Source: JAJDOD01 sp050299835 (GTDB lineage: Bacteria; Pseudomonadota; Alphaproteobacteria; Rhodobacterales; Rhodobacteraceae). From it: a stretch of DNA of 64,000 nucleotides. The notes beneath the pieces are model-generated. The model was not told the origin of the DNA, did no database searches, and worked only from the letters and a program-made list of their open reading frames with translations. A program made the position numbers and the translations under genes. The stretch covers positions 89,544 through 153,543 of the forward strand of contig JBNKWP010000008.1 of NCBI GenBank assembly GCA_050299835.1, written 5' to 3'. This document shows positions 1 to 9,248 of this stretch, piece after piece; the stretch's first letter is position 1, and the number at the start of each line of letters is the position of its first letter.

Positions 1-335
1 GGTGTGAGAACGAACGTTTGCTCAGACGCTACATCGAGCAGATCACGCTGGAAGAAACCCGCGCCCATTGGATCGCACTTCTGGAGGAGCACGGCGTTCA
101 AACCGGAGCGATCCAGAATGTCGCCGAGGCAATGCAGGACCCGCAACTTCTGGCGCGCAACATGGTTCTCGACGTCCCGCGCTGGTCGGATGGTCACCAT
201 CGCGTGCCGGGCAACCCGCCGAAGATCACGGACATGCCAGACCCGTCCCGACTGGAGCCTGCACCGAAGCTGGATGGCGACCGCCAGGCGATCCTCGTCT
301 GGCTGGCCGACGAAGAGGGCCGCAATGCGAATTGA
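1..335 (+). CDS. CaiB/BaiF-family CoA transferase, C-terminal fragment (5' end outside window)
   Basis: The frame is open from the first bases of the window (frame starting at base 3) and stops with TGA at 333-335, so this is the last ~110 residues of a longer protein. The tail has the end-of-protein pattern of class III (CaiB/BaiF) CoA transferases: a helix with 'EEHGVQTGAIQNVAEAM', then 'DPQLLARNMV', a small beta region, and a proline-rich segment with 'GNPPKITDMPDP'. Such enzymes move CoA between acyl groups. Substrate cannot be inferred from the tail. The next gene starts 87 bases downstream on the same strand. Confidence 0.7.
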   Translation, partial: CENERLLRRYIEQITLEETRAHWIALLEEHGVQTGAIQNVAEAMQDPQLLARNMVLDVPRWSDGHHRVPGNPPKITDMPDPSRLEPAPKLDGDRQAILVWLADEEGRNAN

Positions 336-422
336 CGAATTCGGTCCCCGATCCGCAACTCTGATCCTTTCAATTCGAAATCAATGCGTTAAGGTGCGAC
401 GCACCAACAGGGACCGGCGCGA

Positions 423-2459
423 ATGAGCGACACCGCACTCGTCATCTTCACCCCTTCCGGCAAGCGCGGACGTGTCCAGGTGGGCACGCCGGTTCTGGCG
501 GCCGCGCGGCAACTGGGCGTGGACCTCGACAGTGTCTGCGGCGGAAGGGGTATCTGTTCGAAGTGCCAGATATCTCCGGGGATCGGGGACTTTTCGAAAC
601 ACGGTCTGACCGTCACGGCGAGCGCGCTTTCGGAAATCAATGCGGTCGAAAAACGCTACGATGAGAAACGTGGCCTGAAGCCCGGCCGCAGACTGGGATG
701 CCAGGCCACGATTCAGGGCGACATCGTGATTGATGTTCCGCCCGAAAGCCAGGTGCATAAGCAGGTGGTCCGGAAGGCCGCCTCCGCGCGAGAAATCACG
801 ATGAATCCGGCCACCCGTCTCTACTACGTCGAGGTCAGCGAGCCGGACATGCACGAACCCAAGGGTGATCTACAGCGCCTGTCCGATGCGCTGGAGCGGG
901 ACTGGGAACTTATCGGTCTTGCCGCGTCACCGCGCCTGCTCGCCAAAATCCAGACGGCTCTTCGAAAGGGCGGATGGAAAGTCACTGTCGCGATCTGGCG
1001 CGATCACCTGACCGACAAACCGAAGCTTGTCGATATCTGGCCCGGCTTTTTCGAAGGTCGGCTGTACGGGTTGGCCATCGACCTCGGATCGACGACAATC
1101 GCGGCGCATCTTTGTGATCTGAGAAATGGCTCGGTCGCTGCCTCGTCGGGCATCATGAACCCGCAGATCCGTTTCGGCGAAGACCTGATGAGCCGCGTCT
1201 CCTACGCGATGATGAATCCCGGCGGCGACAAGGAGATGACTGCGGCGGTCCATGACGCGATGAACGCGCTCGCACAGGAACTCGCAACCGAAGCCGATAT
1301 TCCGACCGATCAGATCGTGGAAGCCGTGGTCGTCTGCAATCCGGTCATGCATCACCTTCTTTTGGGCATCGACCCGGTCGAACTCGGCCAAGCGCCGTTC
1401 GCACTTGCGACCTCAGAATCCGTAACCGTCCGAGCCGAGAATTGCGGCCTGTCCGTCATCAACGCCGACGCGCAGGCCTACCTCCTGCCGTGTATCGCAG
1501 GCCATGTCGGTGCGGATTGTGCCGCCGTCGCGCTTTCGGAAGAGCCCTACAAATCCGAAGATCTCGTGCTGATCTGCGACGTCGGCACCAACGCGGAGAT
1601 CCTGCTCGGGTCGAAGGACCGCGTCCTTGCCTGCTCCTCCCCCACCGGCCCGGCCTTCGAAGGCGCACAGATTTCTTCCGGCCAGCGTGCCGCACCCGGT
1701 GCTATCGAACGGGTCGAGATCGACCCGGACACCAAGGAGCCGCGGTTCAAAGTCATCGGCTCGGATCTTTGGTCCGACGAGGCGGGTTTTGACCAATTCA
1801 CCGCAACCACCGGCATCACCGGCATTTGCGGCTCCGGCATTATCGAGGCCGTCGCGGAGATGCGGATTGCCGGATTGCTCGATGCGTCCGGTCTCATCGG
1901 CTCGACAGAGGCCACCGGGACCCCGCGCATTATTCCCGATGGCCGCACATATTCCTATGTCATCTTCGACGGCACCGCTGAAGGCGGCCCTCTCATCACC
2001 GTAACCCAGGGCGACATTCGGGCCATTCAGCTGGCGAAATCAGCCCTTTACGCGGGGGCCCGGCTTCTGATGGACGAATTGGGGACCGACACGGTGGACC
2101 GCATCGTTCTGGCCGGAGCCTTTGGCGCGCATATCTCGACCAAACACGCGATGATCCTCGGGATGATCCCGGATTGCCCGCTCGACCGGGTCACCTCCGC
2201 CGGCAACGCCGCCGGAACCGGGGCGCGTATTGCGCTTTGCGATATCACGGCACGCGCGCGGATCGAGACAGAAGTGCTGCGGATCGAAAAGGTGGAGACC
2301 GCCATCGAACCCCGATTCCAGGAACATTTCGTGGCCGCGAATGCAATTCCGCACAAGACGGCGCCCTACCCGGAGCTTTCAAAGATCGTTTCTCTGCCAT
2401 CCCCGACCTTCAATACGGGACCGTCGGGCCCCTCGGGACGCCGCCGCCGTCGCGGCTGA
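423..2459 (+). CDS. 2Fe-2S/ASKHA domain protein, RACo-like reductive activator of corrinoid proteins (DUF4445)
   Basis: 678 residues. The N-terminus is a plant-type ferredoxin domain with Cys39, Cys45 and Cys48 (C-x5-C-x2-C) and a fourth candidate, Cys93. From about residue 216 an ASKHA-type ATPase domain begins with 'GLAIDLGSTT'. This architecture is that of RACo/RamA-type proteins, which use ATP to reduce inactive Co(II) corrinoid proteins; DUF4445 covers the C-terminal part. The C-terminus ends in a short arginine-rich tail. Partner corrinoid methyltransferase genes would be expected nearby but are not seen in this window; they could lie upstream. The start ATG follows a GGGA-type ribosome site. 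The family call is firm, the substrate is not. Confidence 0.85.
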   Translation: MSDTALVIFTPSGKRGRVQVGTPVLAAARQLGVDLDSVCGGRGICSKCQISPGIGDFSKHGLTVTASALSEINAVEKRYDEKRGLKPGRRLGCQATIQGDIVIDVPPESQVHKQVVRKAASAREITMNPATRLYYVEVSEPDMHEPKGDLQRLSDALERDWELIGLAASPRLLAKIQTALRKGGWKVTVAIWRDHLTDKPKLVDIWPGFFEGRLYGLAIDLGSTTIAAHLCDLRNGSVAASSGIMNPQIRFGEDLMSRVSYAMMNPGGDKEMTAAVHDAMNALAQELATEADIPTDQIVEAVVVCNPVMHHLLLGIDPVELGQAPFALATSESVTVRAENCGLSVINADAQAYLLPCIAGHVGADCAAVALSEEPYKSEDLVLICDVGTNAEILLGSKDRVLACSSPTGPAFEGAQISSGQRAAPGAIERVEIDPDTKEPRFKVIGSDLWSDEAGFDQFTATTGITGICGSGIIEAVAEMRIAGLLDASGLIGSTEATGTPRIIPDGRTYSYVIFDGTAEGGPLITVTQGDIRAIQLAKSALYAGARLLMDELGTDTVDRIVLAGAFGAHISTKHAMILGMIPDCPLDRVTSAGNAAGTGARIALCDITARARIETEVLRIEKVETAIEPRFQEHFVAANAIPHKTAPYPELSKIVSLPSPTFNTGPSGPSGRRRRRG

Positions 2460-2516
2460 CACCCCCAGCAGTCACTTGACCGCGCCTCACAGCAGGATTA
2501 ATCCGAAGCGTGTTCT

Positions 2517-2590
2517 GCGGGTATGATGTAATGGTAGCCTGTCAGCTTCCCAAGCTGAACGCGCGGGTTCGATTCCCGCTACCCGCTCCA
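2517..2590 (+). tRNA. tRNA-Gly (anticodon CCC)
   Basis: The 7-bp acceptor stem pairs 2517-2523 (GCGGGTA) with 2580-2586 (TACCCGC), followed by discriminator T and an encoded CCA at 2588-2590. The anticodon arm reads TCAGC-TTCCCAA-GCTGA, giving anticodon CCC, which reads GGG glycine codons. The T arm contains GGTTCGATTCC. It lies only 14 bases upstream of the thioesterase gene on the same strand. Confidence 0.95.
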
Positions 2591-2604
2591 ACCAGACCGA
2601 CAAG

Positions 2605-3081
2605 ATGACTGACTACCTGATCCCCCTCGACAGACATGCCCTGGAGGCGCTCGGGGTCACCGGCTTCGCCTATGGCTATGCCGACCGGGTGCGGTTCCAC
2701 GAACTCGACGCGTTGAACCACGTCAATAACGTCACCTACCTGCGTTGGTTCGAGACGATCCGCGTCAATTACCTGCACGACTACGGCATTTCGACTTATG
2801 AGAGCGACGATGATCCGCAACTGGTCGTCCGCCGGGTCACAGCCGACTATTTCGCGCCGGTGCTGGTCAACCAGAGCTATGTGGTCACGGCGCGCACCTC
2901 TCTGGTCAAGCCGTCAAGCTTTGTCATGGAATATAGCGTGTTCGTGGACGGCAAGCTGGCCGCTTCCGGCGAAGCCGTTGGCGTCAGCCTGACCAAAGAC
3001 GGCACCGCACGGCAGGCACACCGCCCCGAAGCGATCCGCCGGATGGTCGAGTGGGACGGCGCGGCAACCGAAGACATCTGA
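2605..3081 (+). CDS. Acyl-CoA thioesterase, hotdog fold (4-hydroxybenzoyl-CoA thioesterase family)
   Basis: 158 residues, the usual single-hotdog length. The segment 'RVRFHELDALNHVNNVTYL' carries the Asp35 and the His-Val-Asn-Asn pattern of the YbgC/FcbC-like active-site loop. These enzymes hydrolyse acyl-CoA thioesters in the cytoplasm. The gene directly follows tRNA-Gly and may share its transcript. It converges with the DUF1697 gene, with only 11 bases between the stops. Substrate unknown. Confidence 0.8.
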   Translation: MTDYLIPLDRHALEALGVTGFAYGYADRVRFHELDALNHVNNVTYLRWFETIRVNYLHDYGISTYESDDDPQLVVRRVTADYFAPVLVNQSYVVTARTSLVKPSSFVMEYSVFVDGKLAASGEAVGVSLTKDGTARQAHRPEAIRRMVEWDGAATEDI

Positions 3082-3092
3082 CGACTCGCCGT

Positions 3093-3635
3093 TCAGACGC
3101 TTGCCATCGCCGCGAGTTTTCGGACCGTGTTTAGGTTTCGCCCCGTCACTTCCGTGCCACACACCACTTTCCCAAGCTTTTCGGCAAGTTTAGACCCGCC
3201 AATTCCGTTCGGGGCCAGAAAATGTACATGGCCTTCAACGATGCGAAGCTCTTCGTCGGGCGCTTTCAGATTTTGGTAAAGATCATTGTCAATCTCGGGC
3301 CGGTCCCAGCAGAAATAGACATGGCTCTGATTTCCCTTCTGTGGGGTCCACGGATGGCCCTGCAGGATCGCCCGCATGTCCGTTGCCTCAAGCACAAGCA
3401 CAGGAGTATCGACACCCAACTCATCCCTGATTGCCGCCCGAAGGCTCCTGGCGAGATCGGCAGGGATTCCTTTCGCGGAAAACACCAGATTGCCGCTGGC
3501 GATATAGCTGACAACATCCGTCCACCCCAGGTTCTCGGCCAGCTCCCTAAGTGGTTTCATCAGCACCTTGACCCCGCCCACATTCACGCCGCGAAGTAGC
3601 GCAACATAGCGGGACGGGGCGGCGTCCGAATTCAT
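3093..3635 (-). CDS. DUF1697 family protein
   Basis: 180 residues from the ATG at 3635. The start is fixed by an ATGA overlap with the pgi stop and by the family-typical opening 'RYVALLRGVNVGG'. DUF1697 proteins are small cytoplasmic proteins of unknown function. The residues upstream in the longer open frame are a pgi shadow and were discarded. It is the fourth gene of the zwf-pgl-pgi operon, so it is probably expressed with glucose-6-phosphate catabolism, but nothing in the sequence gives a reaction. Confidence 0.8.
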   Translation of the reverse strand: MNSDAAPSRYVALLRGVNVGGVKVLMKPLRELAENLGWTDVVSYIASGNLVFSAKGIPADLARSLRAAIRDELGVDTPVLVLEATDMRAILQGHPWTPQKGNQSHVYFCWDRPEIDNDLYQNLKAPDEELRIVEGHVHFLAPNGIGGSKLAEKLGKVVCGTEVTGRNLNTVRKLAAMASV

Positions 3636-5242
3636 CCGGAGTTCTTTTGAATGAAGTCCACCAGCGCTGCGGTCGAACCATCCTTGCCCTCGGCGCTCTC
3701 CTCCCCGGCAACAATCGGCTCCAGCGCCTTGGCCAGTTCCTTGCCCAGTTCGACACCCCATTGATCGAAGGAGTTGATGCCCAGTATGACCCCTTCCACG
3801 AAAACCCGGTGTTCATAGAGCGCCACGATCTGCCCCAGAACGAAGGGCGTCAGCTTCGGATAAACAAGTGTGGTCGAGGGCCGGTTGCCTTCGAAAACGC
3901 GGTGCCGCGCCTGCCGCCCCAGTTCCGCGCCTTCGAACCTGCCCGCGACCGACGCCCTGGCTTCCTCGAATGTCCGGCCCCGCATCAAAGCCTCGGACTG
4001 CGCCAGACAATTCGCCACAAGAAGCCGATGATGGATCGCGAGTTCCGGCTCGTGGCTTTCCGCGCCGACCATGAATTCGCAGGGGATCACGGCACGCCCC
4101 TGATGGATCAGTTGATAGAATGCGTGCTGTCCGTTGGTCCCCGGCTCGCCCCAGACCACGGGACCAGAGACCGTCTCCAGCATGGTGCCATCGAGCGCTA
4201 CCGACTTTCCGTTGCTCTCCATTTCCAGCTGCTGGAGATAGGCGGGCAGACGTGACAAACGCTGCTCATAAGGCAGTACGGCACGGGTCGGGAACCCCAT
4301 CCCCTGATGGTGCCATATACCCGTCAGCGCCAACATTACGGGCATATTCTCCAAGGGGTCAGCCGAGCGGAAATGCAGGTCCATCGCCTCGCCGCCGGCA
4401 AGGAAGGACCGGAACGCATCCTCGCCAATCGCAATCATTAGGGAAAGGCCGATCGGCCCCCACATGGAATACCTGCCACCCACCCAATCCTCGAAACCGA
4501 AGACACGTTCCGGCGCAATACCGAACGCGCCGGTCTTGTCGGCAGCCGTTGACAGCGCCGCGAAATGGCGTCCGACCTCTGCCGCGCCCATGTCTTCCGC
4601 CAGCCAGCGCCGCGCCGTCTCCGCATTGGTCATCGTCTCAATGGTAGTGAAAGTCTTCGACGCCACGATAATAAGCGTCGTGGCGCGGTTCAGCCCCAGC
4701 AGCGTGTCATTGATCTGAGCACCGTCCACATTGGAAACGAAATGCACCCGCGGCCCGTCATGGTAAGGCGCCATCGCGATCGTCGCCATCGCGGGACCAA
4801 GATCGGACCCGCCAATGCCGATATTGACCACATCCGTCACCTGTCCGCCGGATAGCCGGTAGACACCCGAACGCACGTCCTCGGCAAAGGCCGCCATCCG
4901 GTCCAGCGTTTCATGCACACCGGGCATGACATCCCCGCCATCCACCGTTACGGGGGTGCCGGACAGGTTCCGCAGCGCCGTGTGCAGCACGGCACGGCCC
5001 TCTGTTTCATTGATCTTCTGGCCGGAGAACATGGCATCGCGCCGCGCGGGAACGCCGGCGTCGGCATACATGGAGACGAGGAGCGCTCGGTCGTCCTCGT
5101 CCATCGCCGTCTTGGAATAGTCGAACAGCAGCCCGCCTGCTTCGACCGAAAAGTTCTGCGCCCGGTCGCTGTTTCCGAAACGTGCCAGAATCGGCGTCTT
5201 CGAGGCTCGTCTTGCAGCGGTTTCCAGTCGAGTCCAGTCCAT
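3632..5242 (-). CDS. pgi: Glucose-6-phosphate isomerase
   Basis: 536 residues, close to the ~549 of the E. coli enzyme. It interconverts glucose 6-phosphate and fructose 6-phosphate. Visible family blocks are 'NIGIGGSDLGPAM' (sugar phosphate binding), 'VGGRYSMWGPIGL', 'GTNGQHAFYQLIHQG' and the C-terminal 'NSFDQWGVELGK' signature. It sits 31 bases after pgl and overlaps the downstream DUF1697 gene by 4 bases. In an Entner-Doudoroff organism it mainly returns fructose 6-phosphate to glucose 6-phosphate. Confidence 0.97.
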   Translation of the reverse strand: MDWTRLETAARRASKTPILARFGNSDRAQNFSVEAGGLLFDYSKTAMDEDDRALLVSMYADAGVPARRDAMFSGQKINETEGRAVLHTALRNLSGTPVTVDGGDVMPGVHETLDRMAAFAEDVRSGVYRLSGGQVTDVVNIGIGGSDLGPAMATIAMAPYHDGPRVHFVSNVDGAQINDTLLGLNRATTLIIVASKTFTTIETMTNAETARRWLAEDMGAAEVGRHFAALSTAADKTGAFGIAPERVFGFEDWVGGRYSMWGPIGLSLMIAIGEDAFRSFLAGGEAMDLHFRSADPLENMPVMLALTGIWHHQGMGFPTRAVLPYEQRLSRLPAYLQQLEMESNGKSVALDGTMLETVSGPVVWGEPGTNGQHAFYQLIHQGRAVIPCEFMVGAESHEPELAIHHRLLVANCLAQSEALMRGRTFEEARASVAGRFEGAELGRQARHRVFEGNRPSTTLVYPKLTPFVLGQIVALYEHRVFVEGVILGINSFDQWGVELGKELAKALEPIVAGEESAEGKDGSTAALVDFIQKNSG

Positions 5243-5273
5243 CTTGTCCCTCCGCTCGTTCCCCGATCAGGAT

Positions 5274-5933
5274 TCAGGGCGCCCAATGAAAATCCGCATG
5301 CGCCAGCACAAGATTGATCGGAGCTTCCGAAACACTGGCCTTCGATGCCTTTTCCAGCGCCGCTCTCTTCTCGTCTCCGGCGATCAGAACATGGGTCGCA
5401 ATCGCTCCGCTCAAAACCCCGGCAGTCAATGTGATGCGCGGCTCAAGATCGCCCGAAGCCTGCACCTTCATCAGCGGCGGGGCGTCCCGGCGAAGCGCCG
5501 CGCCAAGATCCGGCGATCCCGGAAAGAGCGAGGCCGTGTGCATATCCGCGCCCATCCCAAGAATCATCACGTCAATCGGCAGGAGTGCCGCCAGTCGCTC
5601 GATCTCGGCCGACGCGTCATCTCCCTCGGGCACCAGCCGGACAAACTTCGCCGATCCGGCCCTGCTGACCAGCAGCCTCTCGCGGACCAGACGTTCATTC
5701 GAACGTTCATGCGTCGGCGGAACCTGCCGCTCGTCTGTAAGAAGAACGTCCACACGATCCCACTCCAAATCCGCCGCGCAAAGTTCGTCAAATACCGGCC
5801 CTGGCGTCGTGCCGCCGGGCACGGCAAGGCTCACGCGATCCGAATGCGACAGCGCCGCTCTCAGCTCTCCGGCCAGTTGGCTGGCCAGATCCACGAACAT
5901 CATTTCCCTGTCAGGGTATTCAATAAGGTTCAC
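5274..5933 (-). CDS. pgl: 6-phosphogluconolactonase
   Basis: 219 residues of the DevB/SOL type. It hydrolyses 6-phosphogluconolactone to 6-phosphogluconate. The N-terminal 'SLAVPGGTTPGPVFDEL' and the central 'VDVLLTDERQVPPTHERSN' are the family signatures, and 'ILGMGADMHTASLFPG' matches the conserved active-site loop. The start overlaps the zwf stop (ATGA), so the two genes are translationally coupled and catalyse consecutive steps. Confidence 0.95.
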   Translation of the reverse strand: MNLIEYPDREMMFVDLASQLAGELRAALSHSDRVSLAVPGGTTPGPVFDELCAADLEWDRVDVLLTDERQVPPTHERSNERLVRERLLVSRAGSAKFVRLVPEGDDASAEIERLAALLPIDVMILGMGADMHTASLFPGSPDLGAALRRDAPPLMKVQASGDLEPRITLTAGVLSGAIATHVLIAGDEKRAALEKASKASVSEAPINLVLAHADFHWAP

Positions 5934-7384
5934 GGCCGTATCTCCCGCCAGCGGCGACCATCGCGATGCATCAACATTGCGGCCTCTTCCGGACCGGTCG
6001 ACCCTGTTTCGTAGGTGTGCGGTCTGTCGCCGCGCTCGGTCCAGCCGTTGATCAGCGGATCGGTCCAGGCCCAGGCCGCTTCAACCTCGTCGCCGCGCAT
6101 GAACAATGTCTGGTTGCCCCGGATCACGTCCATGATCAGCCGCTCATAGGCGTCCGGCACATCCTCGGCTTCCGGACCAAGTGCATCGGCAAAGGTCATG
6201 TCCAGCGGCACGTCTACCAGCCGCATGCCCCCCGGGCCGGGCTCCTTGATGGTCACCAGCAGGTCCATACCTTCGTTCGGTTGCAGCCGGATGGTCAAAA
6301 CGTTGCGGTGCCGGCCCTGTGCCTGCCCGAAGATCGAATGCGGCGCGTCCTTGAACACCACGGCAATCTCCGAATACCGCGCCTTCAGCCGCTTGCCGGT
6401 GCGCAGGAAGAACGGCACCCCGGCCCAACGCCAGTTGGAGATATCCAGCTTCATTGCGATGAAGCTTTCTGTGACACTGTCTGGGTCGTCCACCTGTTCC
6501 AGATAACCATAACCCTTCCGTGGGTCAGTGTACTGACCTCGGACGATATCCTCCGGCTTGACCGGCTCCAGCGCCCTGATCACCTTCAGTTTCTCGTCCC
6601 GAACCGCATCGGGATCGAAGCGCGAAGGCGGCTCCATCGCGGTCAAGCACAATAGCTGCATCAGGTGGTTCTGAATCATATCCCGCATCGCGCCGGACTT
6701 GTCGTAATAGGCGCCGCGCCCGTCCACGCCCACCGTCTCTGCCACGGTGATCTGAACGTGATCTACATATTGCGCGTTCCAGAGCGGTTCGAAAAGAACG
6801 TTGCCGAAGCGAACGGCCATCAGGTTCTGAACCGTTTCTTTTCCAAGGTAGTGGTCGATCCGATAGATCTGACCCTCGTCGAAATGGTCACGCAGCGTCT
6901 TGTTCAGCGCCTTTGCGCTCTCAAGGTCACGGCCAAACGGCTTCTCGACAACGATCCGGCACATTGGGCCGGCGCAGGAATGTTGGTGCAGACGCTCCGC
7001 GAGCGGACCGAACAGCGATGGCGCGACCGAAAAATAGAATGCCCGAACCAGGTCCGGTCGCAGCATCCCGGAAAGCTCCACCCAGCCGTCTTCGCCCATC
7101 GCGTCGATTGCCACGTAGTCGAGCTTTTCAAGAAAGCCTTCAATCGTATCCTTCGAGCGTTCGCCTTCAGGAACGAATTCCTCCAGAGCGGACTTCACCT
7201 CGGCCCGATAGCCGTCACGATCCATCTCCGACCGCGCAGCCCCGATGATCCGGGCATCGGGCGGCATCTGACCGGAATGGAACCTGCGGAACAGACCGGG
7301 CAGAATCTTGCGTCGCGCAAGATCGCCCGTCCCCCCGAAAATCACGAGATCGAAATCGTCGACCGGAATGACGCGAGAAACCAA
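5930..7384 (-). CDS. zwf: Glucose-6-phosphate 1-dehydrogenase
   Basis: 484 residues from a TTG start at 7384. It oxidises glucose 6-phosphate to the lactone with NAD(P)+, the entry to the Entner-Doudoroff and pentose phosphate routes. The nucleotide fold 'VIFGGTGDLARRK' is near the N-terminus, and the substrate signature 'YRIDHYLGKETVQ' carries the conserved Lys and His. The open frame extends 24 codons further upstream, but TTG at 7384 has a perfect GGAGG five bases ahead and gives the family-typical N-terminus VSRVIPVDDFD. A LacI-like palindrome lies 24 bases upstream of the start. Confidence 0.96.
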   Translation of the reverse strand: MVSRVIPVDDFDLVIFGGTGDLARRKILPGLFRRFHSGQMPPDARIIGAARSEMDRDGYRAEVKSALEEFVPEGERSKDTIEGFLEKLDYVAIDAMGEDGWVELSGMLRPDLVRAFYFSVAPSLFGPLAERLHQHSCAGPMCRIVVEKPFGRDLESAKALNKTLRDHFDEGQIYRIDHYLGKETVQNLMAVRFGNVLFEPLWNAQYVDHVQITVAETVGVDGRGAYYDKSGAMRDMIQNHLMQLLCLTAMEPPSRFDPDAVRDEKLKVIRALEPVKPEDIVRGQYTDPRKGYGYLEQVDDPDSVTESFIAMKLDISNWRWAGVPFFLRTGKRLKARYSEIAVVFKDAPHSIFGQAQGRHRNVLTIRLQPNEGMDLLVTIKEPGPGGMRLVDVPLDMTFADALGPEAEDVPDAYERLIMDVIRGNQTLFMRGDEVEAAWAWTDPLINGWTERGDRPHTYETGSTGPEEAAMLMHRDGRRWREIRP

Positions 7385-7407
7385 GAGCGCCTCCTTCAGT
7401 GTATAGC

Positions 7408-7422
7408 TGATACCGCTAACAT
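7408..7422 (-). promoter_or_regulatory. LacI-type operator candidate upstream of zwf-pgl-pgi
   Basis: On the minus strand the bases read ATGTTAGCGGTATCA. This matches 14 of 15 bases of a site at 29721-29735 in front of edd. The 14-bp core has dyad symmetry around a central CG, as in LacI-family operators. It lies 24 bases upstream of the zwf start codon, a position where a bound protein would block initiation. Confidence 0.55.
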
Positions 7423-7563
7423 TTCTTCCGAGGCGCTTACTACCCGCGCATCGCAAAGTCCAGATAACACGTCCACATCACAACTTCGTCACGATGGCCA
7501 GCTTTTCCTTTCGTTCATCCTGTCAGCGGCTTACCCCTCCCTAAACGAAGGACGACAGCTTAG

Positions 7564-8514
7564 ATGAAAGACACGATTTCCGAACTCGATCCGGGCAAGT
7601 TTAAAGATCCAGACGTGACTGCGAAAGGCGATATGCGTGCCGCGGTCGCCCTGACCAATCCCGAAACGCTTTGGTTCAACACCGGGACATTGTGCAATAT
7701 CGAGTGCGTGAATTGCTATATCGAGAGTTCTCCGAAGAATGACCGGCTTGTCTATCTGACCGTTGCGGAGGTGGAGGAGTACCTCGACCAGCTCGAAGAA
7801 CGACGCTGGGGCGTCACGGAGATCGGCTTTACCGGCGGCGAGCCGTTCATGAACCCCGACATGATCGGCATGGCCGAGGCAGCACTTCAACGCGGCTACA
7901 AGGTTCTGATCCTGACCAATGCCATGCGCCCGATGATGCGCAAGACCATGCGCGCAGGTCTCACTCGCCTTGCACAGACCTACCCGAATGAACTGACCTT
8001 GCGCATCTCCCTCGATCACTGGTCCGCCGCCTTTCACGACGAGGAACGCGGCGAAGGTGCCTTTGAGAAATCGCTGATCGGAATGCGTTGGCTGCGTGAC
8101 GCCGGCATCCGAATGACGGTCGCGGGACGGACGATGTGGCACGAGACGGAGCAGCAGTCCCGCGCCGGCTATGCAGAGCTATACGCACAGGAAGGCTTCG
8201 GGATCGCCGCGGCCAGCCCTGCCGAGACCGTGCTGTTTCCTGAAATGGATGAAACGGTCGACGTGCCGGAAATCACGACGGAATGCTGGGGCATCCTGAA
8301 CAAGTCGCCCACCCAGGTCATGTGCTCCTCCTCTCGCATGGTCGCAAAGCGCAAGGGCGCAACAAAGCCAACCGTTCTGGCCTGCACCTTGCTGCCATAC
8401 GACCCTCAATTCGAGCTTGGAGAGACGCTGGAAGAGGCCGAAAAACCTGTCCGGCTCAACCACCCCCATTGCGCGAAATTCTGCGTACTCGGCGGGGCAA
8501 GCTGCTCCGCCTGA
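7564..8514 (+). CDS. Radical SAM protein of unknown function
   Basis: 316 residues. The radical SAM 4Fe-4S motif is Cys44-x3-Cys48-x2-Cys51 followed by Tyr, and the SAM-binding 'GGEP' is at residues 91-94. The last ~45 residues contain four cysteines (ACTLL, HPHCAKFC, ASCSA), suggesting an auxiliary cluster or SPASM/twitch-like tail. Length and layout fit enzymes acting on peptides or small molecules, but no substrate gene is adjacent. It is transcribed divergently from zwf with 179 bases between the starts. Confidence 0.85.
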   Translation: MKDTISELDPGKFKDPDVTAKGDMRAAVALTNPETLWFNTGTLCNIECVNCYIESSPKNDRLVYLTVAEVEEYLDQLEERRWGVTEIGFTGGEPFMNPDMIGMAEAALQRGYKVLILTNAMRPMMRKTMRAGLTRLAQTYPNELTLRISLDHWSAAFHDEERGEGAFEKSLIGMRWLRDAGIRMTVAGRTMWHETEQQSRAGYAELYAQEGFGIAAASPAETVLFPEMDETVDVPEITTECWGILNKSPTQVMCSSSRMVAKRKGATKPTVLACTLLPYDPQFELGETLEEAEKPVRLNHPHCAKFCVLGGASCSA

Positions 8515-8588
8515 CACCGGTTGCCTGCGAACTGCCGGAAGAGCCGACCACCGGGAAACGCTGGCAAAAGCCCCGAATTGTCCCGGCC

Positions 8589-9173
8589 TCAGGCCTCCAG
8601 TTCGGCATCCCAGTAGAGGAAATCAAGCCAGGTCTCGTGCAGGTGGTTGGGCGGAAACTTTCGACCATGATTTCGAAGCTCCTCCGCACCCGGCTGCCGG
8701 GGCGGCTTTCTCAGCGTCATGCCAGCCCGGTTCAGCGATTTCGAGCCTTTTCGCAAGTTGCACTTCGAACAGGCGGCCACGACGTTTTCCCAGCTGGTGA
8801 TACCGCCCCGCGCCCGCGGCACGACATGATCGAAGGTCAGTTCGCCCTTCGCCCCGCAATACTGGCAACAGAATTCGTCCCTTAGAAAAAGATTGAAGCG
8901 CGTGAAAGCCACGCGCTTCTGAGGTTGAACGAAATCCTTGAGAACGACCACCGAGGGTATCCGTATCTCAGTCGATGGACTTCGGACCACCTCGTCATAT
9001 TCCGCGATGATCTGCACCCGGTCCAGCCACGCGGCCTTGATCGCGTCCTGCCAGGGCCAGAGCGACAAGGGATAATACGACAAGGGCCGGTAATCCGCGT
9101 TCAGGACAAGCGCCGGATGATGCTTGAGATTGTTCGGCTCGCGCACGAAGCTTGTTCTGAATTCGCCGCTCAT
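8589..9173 (-). CDS. HNH endonuclease
   Basis: 194 residues. The HNH/zinc-finger core is Cys103-x2-Cys106, Asp115-His116 ('FDHVVPRARGG'), an Asn in 'SWENVV', and Cys135-x2-Cys138-Asn. These bind zinc and a catalytic metal. The N-terminal ~90 residues ('HHPALVLNADYRPLSYYPLSLW') are typical of the stand-alone HNH proteins found widely in alphaproteobacteria, whose role is unsettled. It has its own consensus-like promoter and upstream DnaA-box-like sequences. No methylase or phage genes are adjacent, so it is not an obvious restriction system. Confidence 0.85.
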   Translation of the reverse strand: MSGEFRTSFVREPNNLKHHPALVLNADYRPLSYYPLSLWPWQDAIKAAWLDRVQIIAEYDEVVRSPSTEIRIPSVVVLKDFVQPQKRVAFTRFNLFLRDEFCCQYCGAKGELTFDHVVPRARGGITSWENVVAACSKCNLRKGSKSLNRAGMTLRKPPRQPGAEELRNHGRKFPPNHLHETWLDFLYWDAELEA

Positions 9174-9248
9174 TCGGGACTCTCTCCTTGCCCTGCTGCC
9201 TCGACCGTGGCGTCAGAGCGGAGGGACCCGCCCCGACCGTTCAAGGGC

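Noticed and set aside
8589..9173. Restriction-modification system
   Set aside because: The HNH nuclease has no methylase or specificity gene next to it.
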